Source: Burkholderiales bacterium
GTDB taxonomy: Bacteria; Pseudomonadota; Gammaproteobacteria; Burkholderiales; Burkholderiaceae_C
Assembly: GCA_028868825.1 (NCBI GenBank)
Contig: JAGWTU010000010.1
Location: 1-64,000 of the forward strand
Reading direction: 5' to 3'
Length of the DNA stretch: 64,000 nt
Below the pieces are notes generated by a model. That model had not been told where the DNA came from and searched no databases. It worked only from the letters and a program-made list of their open reading frames with translations. Below are positions 53,132 through 62,222 of the stretch, piece by piece. Numbering within the stretch: position 1 is the stretch's first letter; each line of letters starts with the position of its first letter. Both the position numbers and the translations under genes were made by a program.

Positions 53132-54601
53132 CTAACGATGGCTGAAACTGGCGCGGAAGGGCTTCTTCGGCACGACGACGTCCTTGATGTCGCAGAAGAA
53201 CTCGAAGCTCCAGTCGCCGCCCTCGCGGCCGATGCCGCTGCGCTTGATGCCGCCGAAGGGCGCCGCGAGGTCGCGGATGCCGAAGCTGTTGACCCAGATG
53301 AAGCCCGTGCGCACGCGCTGCGCGAGCGCGGTGGCATGGACCGTCTCGCCGTAGCAGACGCCGCCGAGGCCGTAGTCGGTGCCGTTGGCCAGCGCGACAG
53401 CCTCGTCGTCGGAAGCGAAGGTCTGCAGCGTCAGCACCGGGCCGAAGACCTCGTTCTGCACGATCTCGTCGTCCTGCTTCAGGTTCGTCAGCATCGTCGG
53501 CTGAAAATACTGCGCGCCGAACGGATGCCGCGCGCCGCCCCAGAGCAGCTTCGCGCCGCCGGCGACGGCTCGCTCGACGAAGGCCTGCACGCGCTCGACC
53601 TGGCGCGGATGGATGATGGGACCGACCTCGGTCGCTTCCTCGCGCGGGTCGCCGATGTGGAGCTTCTCGACATAGCCGCGCATCGCGGCGATGAAGTCGT
53701 CGGCGACGCGCGCGTGGACGAGGAAACGCGTGCCGGCGAGGCAGACCTGGCCGGCGTTGCGGTACATCAGCGCACCGGTCGAAGCCGCGGCGTCGAGGTC
53801 GGCATCGTCGAGCACGATGAACGGCGACTTGCCGCCGAGCTCCAAGCTGCAGGGCACGAGGTTGGCGCCGGCGGCCTGGGCGATCCGTTTCGCCGTCGGG
53901 ACCGATCCGGTGAACGAGACGCGCGCGATGCGCGGGTCGGCGACGAGCTTGGCCCCGGCCTGCGCACCGCTGCCCTGGACGACGTTGAAGACGCCCGGCG
54001 GCAGACCCGCGGCATGCGCCGCGTCGGCGAGCAGCGAGCAGGTCAGCGGCGCCCACTCGGGCGGCTTGAGGATGCAGGTGTTGCCCGCGGCCAGCGCCGG
54101 GCCGAGCTTCCAGGTCGAGAGCATCAGCGGCGCGTTCCACGGCGTGATGATCACGCAGACCCCCGCCGGGTCGTGGCGCACGATGTGGTGCGCCTGCTCG
54201 GTGTCGATGGGATGGTCCTGCAGTTCGAGCGCGCGCGCCGCGAACCAGCTGATGTTGAGCATCGCCCGCGGCACCACGCCATGGCGCATGCGCGACAGCA
54301 GCACGCCGGCATCGTTGCTCTCCAGCTGGCAGAAGGCCTCGGCGCGTTTGCCGATCTCGGCCGCGAAACGGTCGAGATACGGCTTGCGCTCGGCCGCCGT
54401 CAGCGCCGACCAGGCCGGGTAGGCCGCGAGCGCGGCCTGCATCGCCGCCTCGACATGCTCGGGACTGGCCTCGGCGATGCGGCCCAGCGGCCGCTGGTCG
54501 ATGGGGCTGAAGAGTTCGAGCGTCTCGCTCGATTCGACGCGACGGCCGCCGATGTAATGCGCCGTCGAGACCTCGACGCCTGCGACTTGGATGGTGCTCA
54601 T
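53132..54601 (-). CDS. hpaE: 5-carboxymethyl-2-hydroxymuconic semialdehyde dehydrogenase
   Basis: A 489-residue NAD-dependent aldehyde dehydrogenase. PWNAPLMLSTWKLGPALAAGN, the catalytic glutamate in LELGGKSPF and the catalytic cysteine in NAGQVCLAGTR are present; the length and GVFNVVQGSGA region match the HpaE/5-carboxymethyl-2-hydroxymuconate semialdehyde group. AGGA lies 7 nt before the ATG at 54601. It follows the HpaI-type aldolase by 52 nt and precedes hpaD. It oxidises the ring-cleavage product for the subsequent decarboxylation and hydration. Confidence 0.82.
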   Translation of the reverse strand: MSTIQVAGVEVSTAHYIGGRRVESSETLELFSPIDQRPLGRIAEASPEHVEAAMQAALAAYPAWSALTAAERKPYLDRFAAEIGKRAEAFCQLESNDAGVLLSRMRHGVVPRAMLNISWFAARALELQDHPIDTEQAHHIVRHDPAGVCVIITPWNAPLMLSTWKLGPALAAGNTCILKPPEWAPLTCSLLADAAHAAGLPPGVFNVVQGSGAQAGAKLVADPRIARVSFTGSVPTAKRIAQAAGANLVPCSLELGGKSPFIVLDDADLDAAASTGALMYRNAGQVCLAGTRFLVHARVADDFIAAMRGYVEKLHIGDPREEATEVGPIIHPRQVERVQAFVERAVAGGAKLLWGGARHPFGAQYFQPTMLTNLKQDDEIVQNEVFGPVLTLQTFASDDEAVALANGTDYGLGGVCYGETVHATALAQRVRTGFIWVNSFGIRDLAAPFGGIKRSGIGREGGDWSFEFFCDIKDVVVPKKPFRASFSHR

Positions 54602-54653
54602 GGATTTTCCTGGGCTGCTTGGCGCCCCTCGTGATGCGGCGCCGCCTTGTCGA

Positions 54654-55475
54654 TCAATAGCCGCTTCGCGCTGGTGCTGCGCCCGGCGCCGGGCCGCTGG
54701 CCTGCCCGCCCTTGAAGCGCGCGGCGAGCGCTCGCGTGGCCTGCGCGAGCATCACCGCCTCGGTGCCGACGGCGACGAAACGGCAACCGATCTCGATATA
54801 GCGCTGCGCCAGCACCGGGTCGACGGCGAGGATGCCGGGCGCCTTGCCGGCGGCCAGGATGGCGGCGATGGCGGTCTCGATCGCCGCGCGCACCTCGGGG
54901 TGGCCGGGCTGGCCGATCAGTCCCATCGACGCCGAGAGGTCGGACGGGCCGATGAAGACGCCATCGACGCCGTCCACGGCGGCGATCGCCTCCACCTGCG
55001 CCAGCGCCGCCGCCGTCTCGACCTGCACGAGCAGGCAGACCTCGTCGTTGGCGCGCTGCAGATAGTCGCCGTACAGGCTCCAGCGCGACGAGCGCGCCAG
55101 CCCGCTGCCGACGCCGCGCACGCCCTGCGGCGGGTAGCGCATCGCGCGCACGATCTCGGCCGCCTGCGCGGCGGTCTCGACCATCGGCACGAGCAGCGTC
55201 GTCGCGCCGATCTCGAGCACCTGCTTGATCAGCACGGTGTCGCCCTGCGGCACGCGCACGACCGGGTGCGAGGGATGCGGCGCGATCGCCTGCAGGCAGG
55301 CCAGCATCGAGCGCAGATCGTTCGGTCCATGCTCGCCGTCGACGAGCAGCCAGTCGAAACCGGCGGTGGCGCAGAGCTCGGCCGCATAGGGGTCGGCCAG
55401 CGCGAGCCACAGCCCGATCTGCGCCCCGGGCTCGCGCAGCGTGCGCTTGAATTCGTTGCTCGGCAACCGACTCAT
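54654..55475 (-). CDS. hpaI: 2,4-dihydroxyhept-2-ene-1,7-dioate aldolase (HpaI family)
   Basis: A 273-residue class II pyruvate aldolase. The start [25 protein letters not shown] and the motifs [32 protein letters not shown] and [12 protein letters not shown] match HpaI/GarL-type metal-dependent aldolases; the acidic metal ligands lie in the VQVETAA and GPSDLS regions. It splits the hydrated dioate to pyruvate and succinic semialdehyde. The final 20 residues are Ala/Pro/Gly-rich and may be disordered. It starts 7 nt after hpaH, as in other hpa clusters. Confidence 0.83.
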   Translation of the reverse strand: MSRLPSNEFKRTLREPGAQIGLWLALADPYAAELCATAGFDWLLVDGEHGPNDLRSMLACLQAIAPHPSHPVVRVPQGDTVLIKQVLEIGATTLLVPMVETAAQAAEIVRAMRYPPQGVRGVGSGLARSSRWSLYGDYLQRANDEVCLLVQVETAAALAQVEAIAAVDGVDGVFIGPSDLSASMGLIGQPGHPEVRAAIETAIAAILAAGKAPGILAVDPVLAQRYIEIGCRFVAVGTEAVMLAQATRALAARFKGGQASGPAPGAAPARSGY

Positions 55476-55482
55476 GCGGCGC

Positions 55483-56286
55483 TCAGACGAATTTCACCGA
55501 GATCGACCCGAGCGGGCCGTAATCGGCATGGAAGGTGTCGCCGGCGGCGCAGGGCACGGGTCGCGTGAACGAGCCGCCGAGGACGATCTCGCCGGCGTCG
55601 AGCCCTTCGCCATGGGGTGCCAGCTTGTTGGCGAGCCAGGCGACGCCGTTGCCCGGATGGTTGAGCACGGCGGCGCCGAGTCCCGATTCCTCGATGACGC
55701 CGTTCTTGTAGAGCAGCGCGCCGGCCCAGCGCAGGTCGACCGCGTCGGGCCGCACCGGGCGGCCGCCGAGGACGATGCCGGCGTTGGCGGCGTTGTCGGC
55801 GATCGTGTCGAGCACCTTGCGCGGCGCCTTCGTGACGCGGTCGAATTGCTCGATGCGGGCGTCGATCAACTCGAGCGCCGGCACGACGTAATCGGTCGCG
55901 TTCAGGACGTCGAACAGCGTCACACCCGGGCCCTTCAGCGGACGCGCGAGGATGAAGGCGAGCTCGACCTCGAAGCGCGGCACGATGAAACGCGCCGCCT
56001 CGACCTCGCTGCCGTCGCGCAGCAGCATGTCGTCGAGCAGCGTGCCGTAGTCGGGCTCGGTGATCTGCGACGAGAGCTGCATCGCGCGCGAGGTGAGGCC
56101 GATCTTGTGACCGATCTTGCGCCGCCCGCTCGCCAGCTTGAGCGCCGTCCAGGCGCGCTGGATGGCGTAGCTGTCCTCGATCGTGAGGGTCGGGTGGCGC
56201 TTCGAGAACTGCTCGATCTGCACGCGCGTGCGTTCGGATTCGTGCAGTTCGCGCGCCAGCGCGGCATGGACTTCGGGGTCGAGCAT
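55483..56286 (-). CDS. hpaH: 2-oxo-hept-3-ene-1,7-dioate hydratase
   Basis: A 267-residue FAA-hydrolase-fold hydratase that adds water to 2-oxohept-3-ene-1,7-dioate. The ATG at 56286 gives the canonical HpaH length; GAAGGTGAACCGG gives a reasonable ribosome-binding site. [27 protein letters not shown], the metal-binding [10 protein letters not shown] and FEVELAFIL segments, and [22 protein letters not shown] are in family order. It heads the hpa operon. A run of AT-richer bases at about 56370-56400 before it may hold the promoter; no regulator gene is adjacent. Confidence 0.84.
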   Translation of the reverse strand: MLDPEVHAALARELHESERTRVQIEQFSKRHPTLTIEDSYAIQRAWTALKLASGRRKIGHKIGLTSRAMQLSSQITEPDYGTLLDDMLLRDGSEVEAARFIVPRFEVELAFILARPLKGPGVTLFDVLNATDYVVPALELIDARIEQFDRVTKAPRKVLDTIADNAANAGIVLGGRPVRPDAVDLRWAGALLYKNGVIEESGLGAAVLNHPGNGVAWLANKLAPHGEGLDAGEIVLGGSFTRPVPCAAGDTFHADYGPLGSISVKFV

Positions 56287-56818
56287 CCGGTTCACCTTCA
56301 GCGGTTCGCGGCACGCCCTGCGGGCATGCGGCATCGGGGTGGAGTGTCGGCGTTGCGGCGCCGCGCGACTAGCCATCGATATTCTGCAATCCACAAGCGC
56401 GGCTTGATGATCGCAGCGAAGGCCCCGGCAGGCTACACGATGCGCCGAAGGCCGCGGGCGCGCGGCGGGCGCAGGCGCACGCAGGGAGTCGCGCCGTTCA
56501 GTCGATCTGCGTCACCGGCGCGGGGCGCGGCGACGGCGGCATCCGGCTCACGCGGCCCGGCGGGCCGCCACCCTCGTCGGCGACTCGACGCCGCGCCACG
56601 ACGGTGACCCCCCAAGCTTGCCGGACCACGCCCCTCCCTGTATCGGGCGACCTTCCATGATGACTGCGGGGAAAGTATGCCCGCGCAGCGATCGGCCAAA
56701 CCATGCCGATAAGGGGAATCTCCATGCCGATCCCACCGTGGCAGCGCCCGCCGGCCGACGACGTGGGCCTGCGCGATCCAGGTCGCCCAGCTCGAGGGCC
56801 CGTTGCCGCCCCGGGGGC
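56287..56818. other. 532-bp gene-poor gap; probable hpaH promoter region
   Basis: No ORF with a recognisable domain and credible ribosome-binding site is visible on either strand; the two short minus-strand ORFs here have unremarkable composition. The only locally AT-rich segment, near 56370-56400 (contains GATTGCAGAATATCG on the minus strand), is a reasonable promoter or operator for hpaH. The remainder shows no repeats. Confidence 0.5.
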
Positions 56819-58087
56819 TCAGGAATGCGGCGGCAGGATGCGCGCGCTGCAGGCGCCGAAACCGATGCGCCGCGCTCCCGCGCGTTCGCAATGGCCGCGC
56901 AGCGTCACTTCGTCGCCGTCGGCGAGGAAGGTGCGGCGCTCGCCGCTGGCGAGGTTGATCGGCACCTTGCCGCCCTGGCTGAGTTCGAGCAGCGAGCCGG
57001 CCTGTTCGGGGCGCGGCCCCGAGAGCGTGCCGGTGCCCAGCAGGTCGCCCGCATGGAGGGCGCAGCCGTTGACGCTGTGGTGGGTGACGAGCTGTGCCGG
57101 CGTCCAGTAGGCGGCATCGGCGAAGTTCGACTGTGCGATGCGCTGCGCGGGCATCCCGTGGCGGCGCATTTCGGCGGTCTGCAGCCAGATCTCGAGCCCG
57201 ACGTCGATCGCGCCCTGCGCGCGGTTGGCTTCGGTATCGAGATACGGCAACGGCCGCGGATCGCCGGCCGGCCGCTCGAAGGCGCGGCGGAACGGCGCCA
57301 GCGCCTCCATCGTGACGATCCACGGCGAGACCGTGCTGGCAAAGTTCTTCGACAGGAACGGACCCAGCGGCTGGTATTCCCAGGCCTGGAAGTCGCGCGC
57401 GCTCCAGTCGTTGAACAGCGTCATGCCGAAGAGATGATCCTCGGCCTCGGCGATCGGGATCGGCCGCCCCTGGGCATTGCCGCGGCCGACGACGAGCCCG
57501 AGTTCGAGCTCGTAGTCCAGCCGCTGCGTCGGCGCCAGGCGCGGCTCGGCATCGTCGGCGCCCTTGATCTGGCCCAGCGGGCGGTGAAAGGCATGGCCGC
57601 TGGCGTTGATCGTCGAGGCGCGGCCGTGGTAGCCGATCGGCACCCATTTGTAATTCGGCAGCAGCGGGTTGTCGGGGCGGAACAGCTTGCCGACCGCGGT
57701 CGCATGGTGGATGCCGACATAGAAATCGGTGTAGTCGCCGATCTCGCAGGGCAGCCCGAGTTCGACCGCCGAGCACGCATGCAGCCCGCCCGCCCAGTCG
57801 GCGCGCCGCGCGCTGCCTTGGCGCAGGCCTTCGGACAGCGCCAGGCGCAGCGCGCGCCGCGCCGCAGGGTCCAGCCCCAGCAGCGCGCGCATGTCGTCGC
57901 CGGCGGCGAGTCCCGTGTGGCCGAGATCGAGCACGGCGTCGCCGATCGCCACGCCGATGCGCCAGGGCGCGCCATGGGCGACGCGGTAACGGCCGAACGG
58001 CAGGTTCTGGATCGGGAAATCACAGCCCTCGGCATTCGCCGTGTCGACCCAGCTCTGCAAGGCCGGGTCATGCGTCGCGTCGATCAT
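56819..58087 (-). CDS. fahA: fumarylacetoacetase
   Basis: A 422-residue enzyme that cleaves fumarylacetoacetate to fumarate and acetoacetate, the last step of homogentisate-type tyrosine degradation. The characteristic N-terminal domain (SWVDTANAEGCDFPIQNLPFGRYR) is followed by the metal-binding catalytic domain: YTDFYVGIHHATAVGKLFRP, YKWVPIGYHGRASTI, LDYELELGLVVG, FNDWSARDFQAWEYQPLGPFL. The full length matches the family. It begins 16 nt after hpd in the same operon. Homogentisate dioxygenase and maleylacetoacetate isomerase are not in the window and must be elsewhere. Confidence 0.93.
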   Translation of the reverse strand: MIDATHDPALQSWVDTANAEGCDFPIQNLPFGRYRVAHGAPWRIGVAIGDAVLDLGHTGLAAGDDMRALLGLDPAARRALRLALSEGLRQGSARRADWAGGLHACSAVELGLPCEIGDYTDFYVGIHHATAVGKLFRPDNPLLPNYKWVPIGYHGRASTINASGHAFHRPLGQIKGADDAEPRLAPTQRLDYELELGLVVGRGNAQGRPIPIAEAEDHLFGMTLFNDWSARDFQAWEYQPLGPFLSKNFASTVSPWIVTMEALAPFRRAFERPAGDPRPLPYLDTEANRAQGAIDVGLEIWLQTAEMRRHGMPAQRIAQSNFADAAYWTPAQLVTHHSVNGCALHAGDLLGTGTLSGPRPEQAGSLLELSQGGKVPINLASGERRTFLADGDEVTLRGHCERAGARRIGFGACSARILPPHS

Positions 58088-58103
58088 CGGGTCACCTCTC
58101 GAT

Positions 58104-59207
58104 TCAGGCCTGGGATGCGGATGCGGGCTTGAGCACGCCGCGGCGCAGCTGGTCGCGCTCGAGCGACTCGAACAGCGCGCGGAAATTGCCCTCGCCGAAA
58201 CCCTCGTCGGCGCGGCGCTCGATGAACTCGAAGAACACCGGGCCGAGCAGCGTCTCGCTGAAGATCTGCAGCAGCAGCTTCTTCTGCCCGCCGGCCGTGC
58301 TGCCGTCGAGCAGGATGCCGCGCGCGCTCAATTCGTTCTTGTCGACGCCATGGCCGGGCAGCCGCTCGTCGAGCATCTGGTAGTAGATGTCGTTGGGCGC
58401 CGTCATCAGCGGCACGCCGGCCATCTGCAGGGAATCAACCGTGGCCAGGAGGTCGTCGGTGAGCAGCGCCACATGCTGGATGCCCTCGCCGTTGAACTGC
58501 ATCAGGAATTCCTCGATCTGCCCCGTGCCGCGGCTCGCCTCCTCGTTGAGCGGGATCCGGATCAGCCCGTCGGGCGCCGTCATCGCGCGCGAGGTCAGGC
58601 CCGTGTATTCGCCCTGGATGTCGAAATAGCGGATCTCGCGGAAGCCGAAGATGCGCTCGTAGAACGAACCCCAATACGCCATGCGGCCGCGATAGACGTT
58701 GTGCGTCAGATGGTCGATCAGGCGCAGGCCATGGCCCTTCGGGTGGCGCTGGGCCGGGTCGGCGAATTCGGGCAGGAATTCGAAATCGATGTCGTAGATG
58801 CTCTTGCCGTCCTCGTAACGGTCGATCAGGTACAGCGGCGCGCCGCCGATGCCCTTGACCGCCGGCAGGCGCAACTCCATCGGCCCGGTCGGGATCTCGA
58901 TCGGCTGCGCGCCGCGCTCGAGCGCCAGCGCATAGGCCTTGTGCGCATCGCGCACGCGGAACGCCAGGCCGCAGGCGCTGGGCCCATGCTCGGCGGCGAA
59001 AAAGGCCGGCAGGCCGGTCTTCTCGCGGTTCACGATGAAGTTGGCCTCGCCCTGGCGGTACAGCAGCACGTCCTTGCTGCGGTGGCGGGCGACGAGCGAG
59101 AAGCCCATCTTCTCGAACAGCGGTTCGAGGACATCGGGCGTGGGCGAGGCGAATTCGACGAACTCGAACCCCATCAGGCCGAGCGGATTGGCGAACAGAT
59201 CGGTCAT
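58104..59207 (-). CDS. hpd: 4-hydroxyphenylpyruvate dioxygenase
   Basis: A 367-residue Fe(II) dioxygenase of the VOC fold converting 4-hydroxyphenylpyruvate to homogentisate. The bacterial HPPD pattern is clear: [11 protein letters not shown], the [26 protein letters not shown] region, [39 protein letters not shown] with the metal-binding histidine region ([12 protein letters not shown]) and a late [27 protein letters not shown]. It is 16 nt upstream of fahA and transcribed first. Together they cover the first and last steps of the homogentisate route. Confidence 0.93.
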   Translation of the reverse strand: MTDLFANPLGLMGFEFVEFASPTPDVLEPLFEKMGFSLVARHRSKDVLLYRQGEANFIVNREKTGLPAFFAAEHGPSACGLAFRVRDAHKAYALALERGAQPIEIPTGPMELRLPAVKGIGGAPLYLIDRYEDGKSIYDIDFEFLPEFADPAQRHPKGHGLRLIDHLTHNVYRGRMAYWGSFYERIFGFREIRYFDIQGEYTGLTSRAMTAPDGLIRIPLNEEASRGTGQIEEFLMQFNGEGIQHVALLTDDLLATVDSLQMAGVPLMTAPNDIYYQMLDERLPGHGVDKNELSARGILLDGSTAGGQKKLLLQIFSETLLGPVFFEFIERRADEGFGEGNFRALFESLERDQLRRGVLKPASASQA

Positions 59208-59385
59208 GGCAGACCTCCAGCAGTTGAAAGAAGCGAGAACGCGGTATTACCGGATCGTCGATTCAACCGGGGGTGAGCAAGGTACGCCTCGCACGCTGCG
59301 CGCGAGGTGGTCACCGAAGAAGAGCGCGCAGCCGCGCTTGCCGATCATGGTTCGAGCATAACCCCAAGCGCCGCGCCGCGGTGCG

Positions 59386-60654
59386 TCAACCCTTGGCCGG
59401 CGCGGCAGCGGGCTTGACGTAGGCGGCGTGGATCGCCCACAGCCGCGCCAGGTCGGCGGCGCCGTCGGTGCCGCCGACGGCCTTGAAGGTCTCGATCGCC
59501 TTGGCCTTGTTGCCGGCCGCGTAATAGGCCTCGCCCAGATGCAGGCGCGCCCATTGCGGCTGCTTGAGTCCGCCCTGCGCGATCGCCTGCTCCATCGCCG
59601 CGATGCCGGCGTCGAACTTGCCGGCCATCACCATCTCGTGCCCGGTGTCGAACTGCGACTGCGCCTTGCGGCCGGCGACGCTGCCGGTGGCGATGGCCTT
59701 CTCGTCCTCGGCGGCGGCACGCGTGATGCTGTCGCGCAGCTTCTTCTGGTTCGGCGCGCCGGCACCGGTGCCGAGCTTGCCCGACGCATAGCCGGCCTCG
59801 ATGAAGCTGCGCGCCTCGATCGGCAGGCCCCCGGCCAGCGACATCTGCGCCGCCTGGACGAAGTCGTCGGTGTCGGTCATCGTCCCGGTGGCCGTCTTCA
59901 GCCGGTAGACGTCGAGCATCAGCGCTTCGGCGAAGCCGCTCTGGTTGGCCAGCCGCGCCAGGCGGTCGAGCCAGTAGTCGGCCGTCGGGTAATGCGCCAG
60001 CAGCAGCTCCAGCGCGTGGGCATAGCCGGCGTCGTCGCCGAGCTTGTTGTAGCTGCTGGCCAGCACGCGCAGCATGCTCTCCTCGGTCGGCCGGCCGGCG
60101 GCCTCGGCGGCGTCGAAATCGGGCCGCGCGTAGCGCACGACGGCGGCGTAGTCGTTGGCCAGGTAATACGCCTTGATGCGGATCTCGGGCATCTGCGCGT
60201 CCTTGCCGCCGAGCTCGATCTCGCGGTTGGCCGCATCGGCCGAGCGCTTGTAGTCCTTGGCGCGGAACGCCGAACGGGCGACGGCGTCGACGAGCTGCAC
60301 CTCCTCGTCGGGCTTGAGCAGGCCGCTGGCGATTGCGGCGTCGAAGGACTTGACCGCCGTCGCATCGTCACCGACGCCCGAAGCTGCGACACCGTGCATG
60401 CGGTCGGTCACCATCTTCTCGTAAGGCGTCAGGTTGGGCACCGCCTCGGCTTCCTTGATCTTGACCAGCGCCTCGGCGTACTTCTTGTCCTTGAACAGCG
60501 CCTGCACTTCCTGCAGCGGCTTGCCGACCTCGGGGCGCACCGTCATCGGCGGCGCCGAGGCCGCGGGCGCGGGCTGCGCGTGGGCGGCGGACCCGACCAG
60601 CAGGGCCACGGCGAGGGCGCAGGCGGCCTGCAGACTGGTTTTCGATGGCTTCAC
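59386..60654 (-). CDS. exported TPR-repeat protein
   Basis: A 422-residue protein with a signal peptide (LQAACALAVALLVGSAAHA, cleavage near residue 27) and alpha-helical repeats typical of TPR/Sel1-like solenoids throughout (VQALFKDKKYAEALVKIKEAEA, LLAHYPTADYWLDRLARLANQSG, RLHLGEAYYAAGNKAKAIETFK). The GTG start at 60654 has AAGGAG about 9 nt upstream and overlaps the permease stop by 4 nt (GTGA), so expression is coupled. It sits downstream of a cytochrome c' and a DMT permease. There is no catalytic signature; a periplasmic scaffold or assembly role is inferred. Confidence 0.8.
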   Translation of the reverse strand: MKPSKTSLQAACALAVALLVGSAAHAQPAPAASAPPMTVRPEVGKPLQEVQALFKDKKYAEALVKIKEAEAVPNLTPYEKMVTDRMHGVAASGVGDDATAVKSFDAAIASGLLKPDEEVQLVDAVARSAFRAKDYKRSADAANREIELGGKDAQMPEIRIKAYYLANDYAAVVRYARPDFDAAEAAGRPTEESMLRVLASSYNKLGDDAGYAHALELLLAHYPTADYWLDRLARLANQSGFAEALMLDVYRLKTATGTMTDTDDFVQAAQMSLAGGLPIEARSFIEAGYASGKLGTGAGAPNQKKLRDSITRAAAEDEKAIATGSVAGRKAQSQFDTGHEMVMAGKFDAGIAAMEQAIAQGGLKQPQWARLHLGEAYYAAGNKAKAIETFKAVGGTDGAADLARLWAIHAAYVKPAAAPAKG

Positions 60655-61640
60655 CGGCGGGTCTCCTTCTGGGTTGGCGGCGCCCGAACGAGGTCGGGCG
60701 GCGGGGATGATAGCGAAGGTGCCATGCCCGACTTTCGATCGCCCGCCGGCCGGCGACCGGCGAGCTGGATGCTCGGCAGGATCAGCAGCGCCCCGACGCC
60801 GTGGTACCAGCGCGGCGGCTCGCCGAGCAGCCACCAGGCCAGCAGCGCCGCGTAGACGGGGGCCAGGTACATCACCAGCGCCGCACGTCCGGCCCCGAGC
60901 TCCTGCTGCAGGAAGCCGTAGGCCAGGTACGAGGCCAGCCCCGGCAGCAGCCCCGCGAGCACGATGAGTCCCCAGCCCGCGGCGGCGATGGCCACCGGCT
61001 GGCGCAGCCATTCGGCGACGACGAAGGGCAGCATCACCAGCAGGCCGCCCCCGGCCATGCCGCACAGCCGCTCGGTGGCCGTGAGCCGCGTCGGCCAGAT
61101 CTTCAGCAGCAGCGAATAGGCGACCCAGGACACCGTGGCGCCGACGATCCAGAGGTCGCCGGCGCTGAAGCGCACGGCCAGCAGCCGCGCCGGTTCGCCG
61201 CGGGCGACGACGAAGACGACGCCGACGAGCGCCAGCGCCAGCGCCGCGCGCTGCCAGCCGCCCAGATGCTCGCCGAGCAGCCGCTGGCCGCCGAGCGCGA
61301 TGCCCACCGGCGCCGCGGCGTAGATGAGGCCGATGTTGGTGGCACTCGTCGAGTGGCCGCCGATGTAGACCCAGGCGCCGCAGATCCACATGCCGAGCGC
61401 GCCCAGCACGAGCAGGCGCGGCGCCTCGGCGCGCAGGCGGCCGGGGTCGGCGGCCAGGGAGCGCCGGCACCAGACGAGCAGGACGACGAAGACGATGCCC
61501 CAGCGCCCGAAGGCCAGCGTGTTCGGCGGCACGCGGGTCGCCGCGACTCGCGCGATCAGGTAGTTCGACGACCAGACCAGCGGCAGCAACCACAGCAGCG
61601 CCTGCGCGAGGCGGCGGCGCTGCGCCGCGGTGCCGAAGCG
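60651..61640 (-). CDS. EamA/DMT-family permease (start codon uncertain)
   Basis: A 10-helix drug/metabolite transporter with the EamA pattern: WSSNYLIARVAATRVPPNTLAFGRW at the first helix and the second repeat (WIVGATVSWVAYSLLLKIW, YLAYGFLQQELGAGRAALVMYLAPVYAALLAWWLLGE). The coding frame opens inside the end of the cytochrome c' gene, and no ATG, GTG or TTG occurs at a sensible place before the first helix; the next in-frame TTG (61589) would cut that helix. A start overlapping the cytochrome gene, a non-standard codon or a nearby sequence error could explain it. The end near 61640 is therefore approximate. Exported substrate unknown. Confidence 0.7.
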   Translation of the reverse strand, partial: RFGTAAQRRRLAQALLWLLPLVWSSNYLIARVAATRVPPNTLAFGRWGIVFVVLLVWCRRSLAADPGRLRAEAPRLLVLGALGMWICGAWVYIGGHSTSATNIGLIYAAAPVGIALGGQRLLGEHLGGWQRAALALALVGVVFVVARGEPARLLAVRFSAGDLWIVGATVSWVAYSLLLKIWPTRLTATERLCGMAGGGLLVMLPFVVAEWLRQPVAIAAAGWGLIVLAGLLPGLASYLAYGFLQQELGAGRAALVMYLAPVYAALLAWWLLGEPPRWYHGVGALLILPSIQLAGRRPAGDRKSGMAPSLSSPPPDLVRAPPTQKETRR

Positions 61641-61641
61641 C

Positions 61642-62103
61642 TCAGGGCTGCTTGCGATAGTCGTCGTGGCAGCTCTTGCAGGCCTTGCCGGTCTCGCCGA
61701 CGGCAGCCTTGAAATTGTCGAAGTTGCCGGTCTTGGCGGCCTCGTCGACCTTGACCATGGCCTCCTGCATCGTCTTCGCCTTGGCCTCGAACTTGTCCTT
61801 CTCGGCCCAGATCTTGGGCAGCGCATTCGTGCTGCCCTTGTCGCTGCCCGGTATGAAGTGGCTGTACGGCAGCCGCGAGAGCTGGACCGCGAGGTTGGCG
61901 TTGTCGGTCGCGACCTTGGCGTCGAACGGCACCTTGCCCTGCGCCATCGCGGCCAGGGCGCCGAAATGCGCGCCCATCAGCGTGAACGCGGCCTGGCGGT
62001 ACTTGATCGCCATCTCCTCGGCCTTGGACGGCGATTGCGCGAACGCGGGCAGCGCGAGCGCCAGTGCGGCAGCGCAGAGCAAAGACTTGCGGGCTTGCTT
62101 CAC
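61642..62103 (-). CDS. cytochrome c' (class II c-type cytochrome)
   Basis: A 153-residue periplasmic cytochrome with a signal peptide (SLLCAAALALALPAFAQ, cleavage near residue 22). The haem site CKSCH is near the C-terminus (CKSCHDDYRK), as in the four-helix-bundle cytochromes c'. Such proteins bind NO/CO or carry electrons. It is the first gene of a three-gene operon with the DMT permease and TPR protein. The ATG at 62103 is followed by a typical signal peptide; GGAGACC lies upstream at a suitable distance. Confidence 0.9.
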   Translation of the reverse strand: MKQARKSLLCAAALALALPAFAQSPSKAEEMAIKYRQAAFTLMGAHFGALAAMAQGKVPFDAKVATDNANLAVQLSRLPYSHFIPGSDKGSTNALPKIWAEKDKFEAKAKTMQEAMVKVDEAAKTGNFDNFKAAVGETGKACKSCHDDYRKQP

Positions 62104-62222
62104 GGTTTGGGGTCTCCTGGTGATGCGGGTTGCGTCGCGCCATCGGTCCGGTCGGTCGGATCGGGCCCGCGCGCCGCCGCATGTTAGCCAAGAAGCCCGC
62201 CGCCGGCCGGCGGGGTGAGAAA

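Noticed and set aside
56498-56736. Two small minus-strand ORFs in the gap between hpaH and fahA
   Set aside because: No ribosome-binding site, domain or conserved feature; the composition fits random GC-rich sequence.
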